Below, piece by piece: positions 48,781 through 51,794 of a stretch of DNA of 51,794 bases (the first letter of the stretch is position 1; each line of letters opens with the position of its first letter). The stretch is from an uncultured Bacillota bacterium. GTDB taxonomy: Bacteria > Bacillota > Clostridia > Oscillospirales > Oscillospiraceae. A program made the translations under genes and the position numbers. The stretch lies in the NCBI GenBank assembly GCA_947426945.1, contig CANEFX010000019.1, positions 1 to 51,794 on the forward strand, in the 5' to 3' direction. Under the pieces are notes generated by a model. It ran no database searches and was not told where the DNA came from. It saw only the letters and a list, made by a program, of their open reading frames with translations.

Positions 48781-50160
48781 TTATTTTGTCTCCGGCAGGC
48801 TGGCGGCAGCCATGGACTGCCCCACCCGGCGGAACTTCTCATCGGGCAGCTCGGGGACCATCCTGCCCGATGCCTCTGGGTACTCCTCGGCCAGCACCTT
48901 TTTCGCGGTATCCAGGATCAGGTCGCCGCCCTTGCCGCTCATCACCCGGCCAAGCAGCAGCACATGGCGGCAGCCATAGAGCTCGTAGTAGTAGGCCAGG
49001 GTGTGGCCCAGGTACACGCCGATAGATTCATAGACCTGGGCGGCTCTGGAGTCGTCCTCTGCCATCAGCTTCTGGACCACCTTCAGCTTTTCTGCCGGGC
49101 TGAGGCTCTCGTCAAGCTCAATGCCCGCCCGGGGGGCCAGCTTGATCACGCCGTCCTGAGAGAAGTACTTCACGCCGCAGCCGATATCCCCCGACCACTC
49201 GTCCCGCATGGCGTCTGGCTGGGCATCTACGGGGACAAAGGCCAGCTCGTTGAGCCAGCCGGTAATCCGGCCCTCCTCATCCACGTAGCCCACCGCCTCG
49301 CTGGTGCCCATGGCGATGCCCAGCACGCTGTTGTCGTTCAGGCTCATAGCCCCGGCCAGGGCGGACACGTCGCCGTCGTTAATGACGCAGTATGGCACGT
49401 CTCCAAAGGTGTCCCGGATAGCCCGGATATAGATATCCTTGACCTTCTCGTCATAGATCTCCTTAGGCACCTTGAGGAACAGGGATGCGTTCATAGTGCG
49501 GTTGTTGATGAACACACCGGCGGAGGACACGCCCACTGCGTCCACCCGAGGCATGTGCTCGGCGGCGGATTTGAGGGCAGCTACAATGCCGTCGTAGTGA
49601 TAATCAGGGTCGGAGTTGATCTTGGGGAACCAGACCACCTCCTCGGAGTAAACGGTCTCGCCGTCAATGACAGCGGATACCTTCCGGTCGGAGCCGCCGG
49701 CGTCAAAGCCGATGCGGCAGCCCCCCAGGTGGCCGCCGATAGCCTTGGGCGCATCCTTGGCCTCGGGAATCTCGTCCACCAGCACCACCTCAAAGGGGTG
49801 CTCAAAAACGTTGGCCATATAGTCCCAGTCGAACTCCTGCTGTCCTCCGGCACAGTAGACGGATCTCAGATACTCACAAGTCCCCTCGTCCCCGCTGATA
49901 TAGACCTTAAAGCCGCCCTTCATCCAAAGAATGGTTTTGACGATCCGCTCAATGTAGTAGTGGTCGGCCTCCGCCATCTCGGGGGTCCCGTGGATAAAGG
50001 TATGGCATGCGGCCATCTGGCCGTCTGCCCGTTCCACTGCCACGCCTACAGGCTTTTTCGCTCCCTCCAGGAAAGCGTGGTTAAAGCGCATCAGGGGCAT
50101 AAAGTCCGGGTCTAAAACGGGGATGTGCTTCAGCTCTACGTTGACGCCAAATCTGTTCAT
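48781..50160 (-). CDS. Atypical long ROK-family sugar kinase
   Basis: This 459-residue protein has an N-terminal domain of about 145 residues that I do not recognise, followed by a ROK kinase. Phosphate-1 loop GFDAGGSDRKVSAVIDG is near 150, catalytic Asp is in VINDGDVSALAGA, phosphate-2 loop is GIAMGTSEAVGYV and a C-terminal RVMSGKGGDLIL matches the adenosine region. Typical ROK kinases are near 300 residues and have a zinc CxCGxxGC motif, which is absent here. ATG 50160 follows GAGGAGAGTTATT. By position it should phosphorylate N-acetylmannosamine or N-acetylglucosamine produced by the lyase and epimerase. That substrate is inferred, and a regulatory role for the extra domain is possible. 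Confidence 0.8.
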   Translation of the reverse strand: MNRFGVNVELKHIPVLDPDFMPLMRFNHAFLEGAKKPVGVAVERADGQMAACHTFIHGTPEMAEADHYYIERIVKTILWMKGGFKVYISGDEGTCEYLRSVYCAGGQQEFDWDYMANVFEHPFEVVLVDEIPEAKDAPKAIGGHLGGCRIGFDAGGSDRKVSAVIDGETVYSEEVVWFPKINSDPDYHYDGIVAALKSAAEHMPRVDAVGVSSAGVFINNRTMNASLFLKVPKEIYDEKVKDIYIRAIRDTFGDVPYCVINDGDVSALAGAMSLNDNSVLGIAMGTSEAVGYVDEEGRITGWLNELAFVPVDAQPDAMRDEWSGDIGCGVKYFSQDGVIKLAPRAGIELDESLSPAEKLKVVQKLMAEDDSRAAQVYESIGVYLGHTLAYYYELYGCRHVLLLGRVMSGKGGDLILDTAKKVLAEEYPEASGRMVPELPDEKFRRVGQSMAAASLPETK

Positions 50161-50192
50161 AATAACTCTCCTCTATCCGGTTGGTTTTGTGT

Positions 50193-50203
50193 ATGTGACA
50201 CAT
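50193..50203. promoter_or_regulatory. 11-bp palindrome downstream of the ROK promoter
   Basis: ATGTGACACAT is a perfect palindrome around a central A, lying between the predicted start site and the ATG. It resembles the CACAAACTTGTG palindrome in the promoter spacer. Possible operator. Confidence 0.35.
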
Positions 50204-50215
50204 TATTGCAGTATG

Positions 50216-50244
50216 ATTGTATCACAAACTTGTGCATTATACAA
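50216..50244 (-). promoter_or_regulatory. Promoter of the ROK-epimerase-RpiR-DUF624 operon
   Basis: Minus-strand TTGTAT (50244-50239), 17-bp spacer, TACAAT (50221-50216). The spacer contains the palindrome CACAAACTTGTG (50223-50234), a likely operator. Start near 50209. Confidence 0.65.
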
Positions 50245-50313
50245 TCCCCAGACTGCAATTCCGGCGCCGACAGACCAAATACGGACGATTTTCCTTAATT
50301 TGCGGAGGATACT

Positions 50314-50970
50314 TCAGCTTTCCCGTATGATGTACCTGCCATAGCCCGCCGCAGCCAGCCGCTCACAGGCCGCCCAGACGGAATCCGGCACCTCCACCGG
50401 CTCTTGAAAGCGCCCGGCATAGACCCGCAGCCGCTGCAGATCTCCTACCATCAGCTCCACTGTCGCCGTCACGTCATTTCCCTGGGCGATATAAGCCTCA
50501 AAGCTGATTTTCGGACGGGCGACGCTCCAGCGCACCTCCGGCCACTGCTTTGTCCCTGTGGCCCAGGCCCGCCGGGCCATATAGGGCTTGCAGGCAATAA
50601 TTCCGATTTTGGGAAAAATCCCCCGTTCCTCCAGCATAGCCCTGCTAAACAGAAAATTTTCTCCCGAGTTTGCCGCGCGCCGCTCAATAATCAGGCGGTC
50701 CTCCGGTACGCCCAGCGCCATACATCTCTTCCCATACAGAACCCCTTCCGGCTCATGAAAAAGCTCCGCCGTATCCTTCCCAAGGCCGCCGCTGCATACC
50801 AGCCACTTTATATTCTTTTCCCGGAACGCCCGAGCTGCCGTATCGGCCACTGTCAGGTCCTGACTGCCCATTGCCAGTACGATATCCGCCGCATCCGGCC
50901 CCTCCTCCGCATATGAAAGAAAGGCAAACAGACTGTTCATATCCTCTGACATTTCACTCCAAAGTTTCAT
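50314..50970 (-). CDS. YdcF/DUF218-family protein
   Basis: This 218-residue protein has the DUF218 (SanA/ElyC/YdcF) elements ADIVLAMGSQDLTVADTAARAF, WLVCSGGLGKDTAE, LIIERRAANSGENFLFSRAML and IGIIACKPYMARRAW. There is no membrane anchor, unlike ElyC, so it resembles cytosolic YdcF, a putative SAM-binding protein whose role is unknown. ATG 50970 follows AGAGGAAGGGAAGAA. It has its own likely promoter (51014-51041). No terminator is seen before the ROK promoter. Confidence 0.85.
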   Translation of the reverse strand: MKLWSEMSEDMNSLFAFLSYAEEGPDAADIVLAMGSQDLTVADTAARAFREKNIKWLVCSGGLGKDTAELFHEPEGVLYGKRCMALGVPEDRLIIERRAANSGENFLFSRAMLEERGIFPKIGIIACKPYMARRAWATGTKQWPEVRWSVARPKISFEAYIAQGNDVTATVELMVGDLQRLRVYAGRFQEPVEVPDSVWAACERLAAAGYGRYIIRES

Positions 50971-51013
50971 TTCTTCCCTTCCTCTGTGATCGGTGCATAT
51001 GCTCCGTATTCAA

Positions 51014-51041
51014 AATATACTCTGCCGATAACACAGCACAA
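51014..51041 (-). promoter_or_regulatory. Probable promoter of the YdcF-like gene
   Basis: Minus-strand TTGTGC (51041-51036), 16-bp spacer, TATATT (51019-51014), about 40 bases before the ATG. Confidence 0.5.
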
Positions 51042-51093
51042 ACCGCTCGGCAGGGACAATCCCTGATTTTCCGGGACAGCGGCGGCCCGGTGG

Positions 51094-51128
51094 AAAAAGT
51101 CCCCGGATTTCAAAGAAATCCGGGGACT
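51094..51128 (-). terminator. Terminator of prfB
   Basis: AGTCCCCGGATTTC (51098-51111) pairs perfectly with 51115-51128, AAA loop, and minus-strand TTTTT follows at 51098-51094. Ends the release-factor transcript. 51129-51206 holds nothing recognisable. Confidence 0.9.
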
Positions 51129-51206
51129 CAGCCTGTATCAAGAAGCAACCGTTCCGCATTCCGCGTTTATCAACACTCCCGCGCAGCCCGGCCCTGCGGA
51201 GCGCCG

Positions 51207-51794
51207 TTATTTCGCGGCCCAGTTTCCCGTGGCCTCGGCGGTGAGATAGGCGTTGACAAAGCCGTCCAGATCACCGTCCATCACGCCGCCGATGTTGCTG
51301 GTCTCATAGGCTGTACGGTTATCCTTTACCATCTGGTAGGGCATAAACACGTAGGAGCGGATCTGGCTGCCCCACTCGATTTTCAGCTGGACCCCCTTCA
51401 AATCGGAAATCTTCTCCGCCTTCTCCTGCATCTGCAGCTCCACCAGCTTGGCCCGGAGCATCTTCATACAGTTATCCTTGTTCTGGAACTGAGAGCGCTC
51501 CTGCTGACTTGCCACCACTACGCCGGTAGGTTTGTGGATCAGCCTGACGGCGGAAGAGGTCTTGTTCACGTGCTGGCCGCCGGCGCCGGAGGCCCGGTAG
51601 ACCTGCATCTCAATGTCCTCAGGACGGATCTCCACCTCCACGTCCTCGGGCAGGTCGGGCATGACCTCCACCGAGGCGAAGGAGGTCTGCCGCCTGGCGT
51701 TGGCGTCGAAGGGGGACACCCGCACCAGCCGGTGAACGCCGTGCTCTCCCCGGAGGTAGCCGTAGGCGTTCTCCCCCTCGATCATGATGGTGGC
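51207..51794 (-). CDS. prfB: Peptide chain release factor 2, C-terminal part
   Basis: About 195 C-terminal residues are inside the window; the 5' part, including any programmed frameshift site, continues past 51794. Visible features are domain 2 ([47 protein letters not shown]), the peptidyl-tRNA hydrolysis motif [18 protein letters not shown] and the C-terminal [21 protein letters not shown]. The [10 protein letters not shown] and SFASVEVMP wording is RF2 rather than RF1. The protein releases peptides at UGA and UAA. It is a conserved chromosomal gene, which supports the window being core chromosome. Confidence 0.95.
   Translation of the reverse strand, partial: ATIMIEGENAYGYLRGEHGVHRLVRVSPFDANARRQTSFASVEVMPDLPEDVEVEIRPEDIEMQVYRASGAGGQHVNKTSSAVRLIHKPTGVVVASQQERSQFQNKDNCMKMLRAKLVELQMQEKAEKISDLKGVQLKIEWGSQIRSYVFMPYQMVKDNRTAYETSNIGGVMDGDLDGFVNAYLTAEATGNWAAK

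Overview
The window looks like chromosome from a GC-rich, Gram-positive gut anaerobe of the Clostridia, most likely Oscillospiraceae (Flavonifractor, Intestinimonas or Lawsonibacter type). This is an inference from strong AGGAGG-type ribosome sites, TTG and GTG starts, SLH and MMPL surface genes, BglG, RpiR, HxlR and GntR regulators and the many sugar systems. No rRNA, tRNA, CRISPR array, insertion sequence or phage gene was recognised.

Left part (1-8.9 kb). A minus-strand mannose-family PTS operon (EIIA-EIIB-EIIC-EIID, an FrlB-like SIS sugar deglycase/isomerase and a HAD phosphatase) follows its own GntR/UTRA regulator. A consensus promoter and a shared operator-like word occur at both promoters. 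Next is a compact ADP-ribosylation cassette: a divergent HxlR regulator, a degenerate metallo-beta-lactamase-like protein, a zinc macrodomain ADP-ribosyl hydrolase and an SirTM-class sirtuin. The lipoyl-carrier partners usually linked to SirTM are not in the window. This is the strongest candidate for a little-described system.

Middle (8.9-33.3 kb). A 990-residue EAL-type c-di-GMP phosphodiesterase with C-terminal PAS sensors is followed by a radical SAM/DUF308 pair divergent from an operon of an MMPL transporter and a giant GLUG/coiled-coil surface protein. An HK-RR two-component pair then precedes a MacA-MacB-type efflux operon ending in an SLH protein, with three helically phased repeats in front of the adaptor. 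A glucose/GlcNAc-type EIICBA and its BglG/LicT antiterminator follow, with two RNA antiterminator/terminator switches. A glycerate kinase is preceded by a 41-codon deletion remnant of D-glycerate dehydrogenase.

Right part (33.3-51.8 kb). A GH2 beta-galactosidase and a D-lyxose/mannose isomerase lie on the plus strand. A large minus-strand sialic-acid-type catabolic region follows: ABC sugar transporter, NanQ-like anomerase, N-acetylneuraminate lyase, a GH13 amylosucrase-like enzyme, a DUF624 protein, an RpiR regulator, N-acylglucosamine 2-epimerase and an unusual long ROK kinase. A divergent SGNH esterase and a DUF4261 gene start from the same regulatory region as the ABC transporter. The window closes with a YdcF-like protein and the 3' part of prfB (release factor 2).
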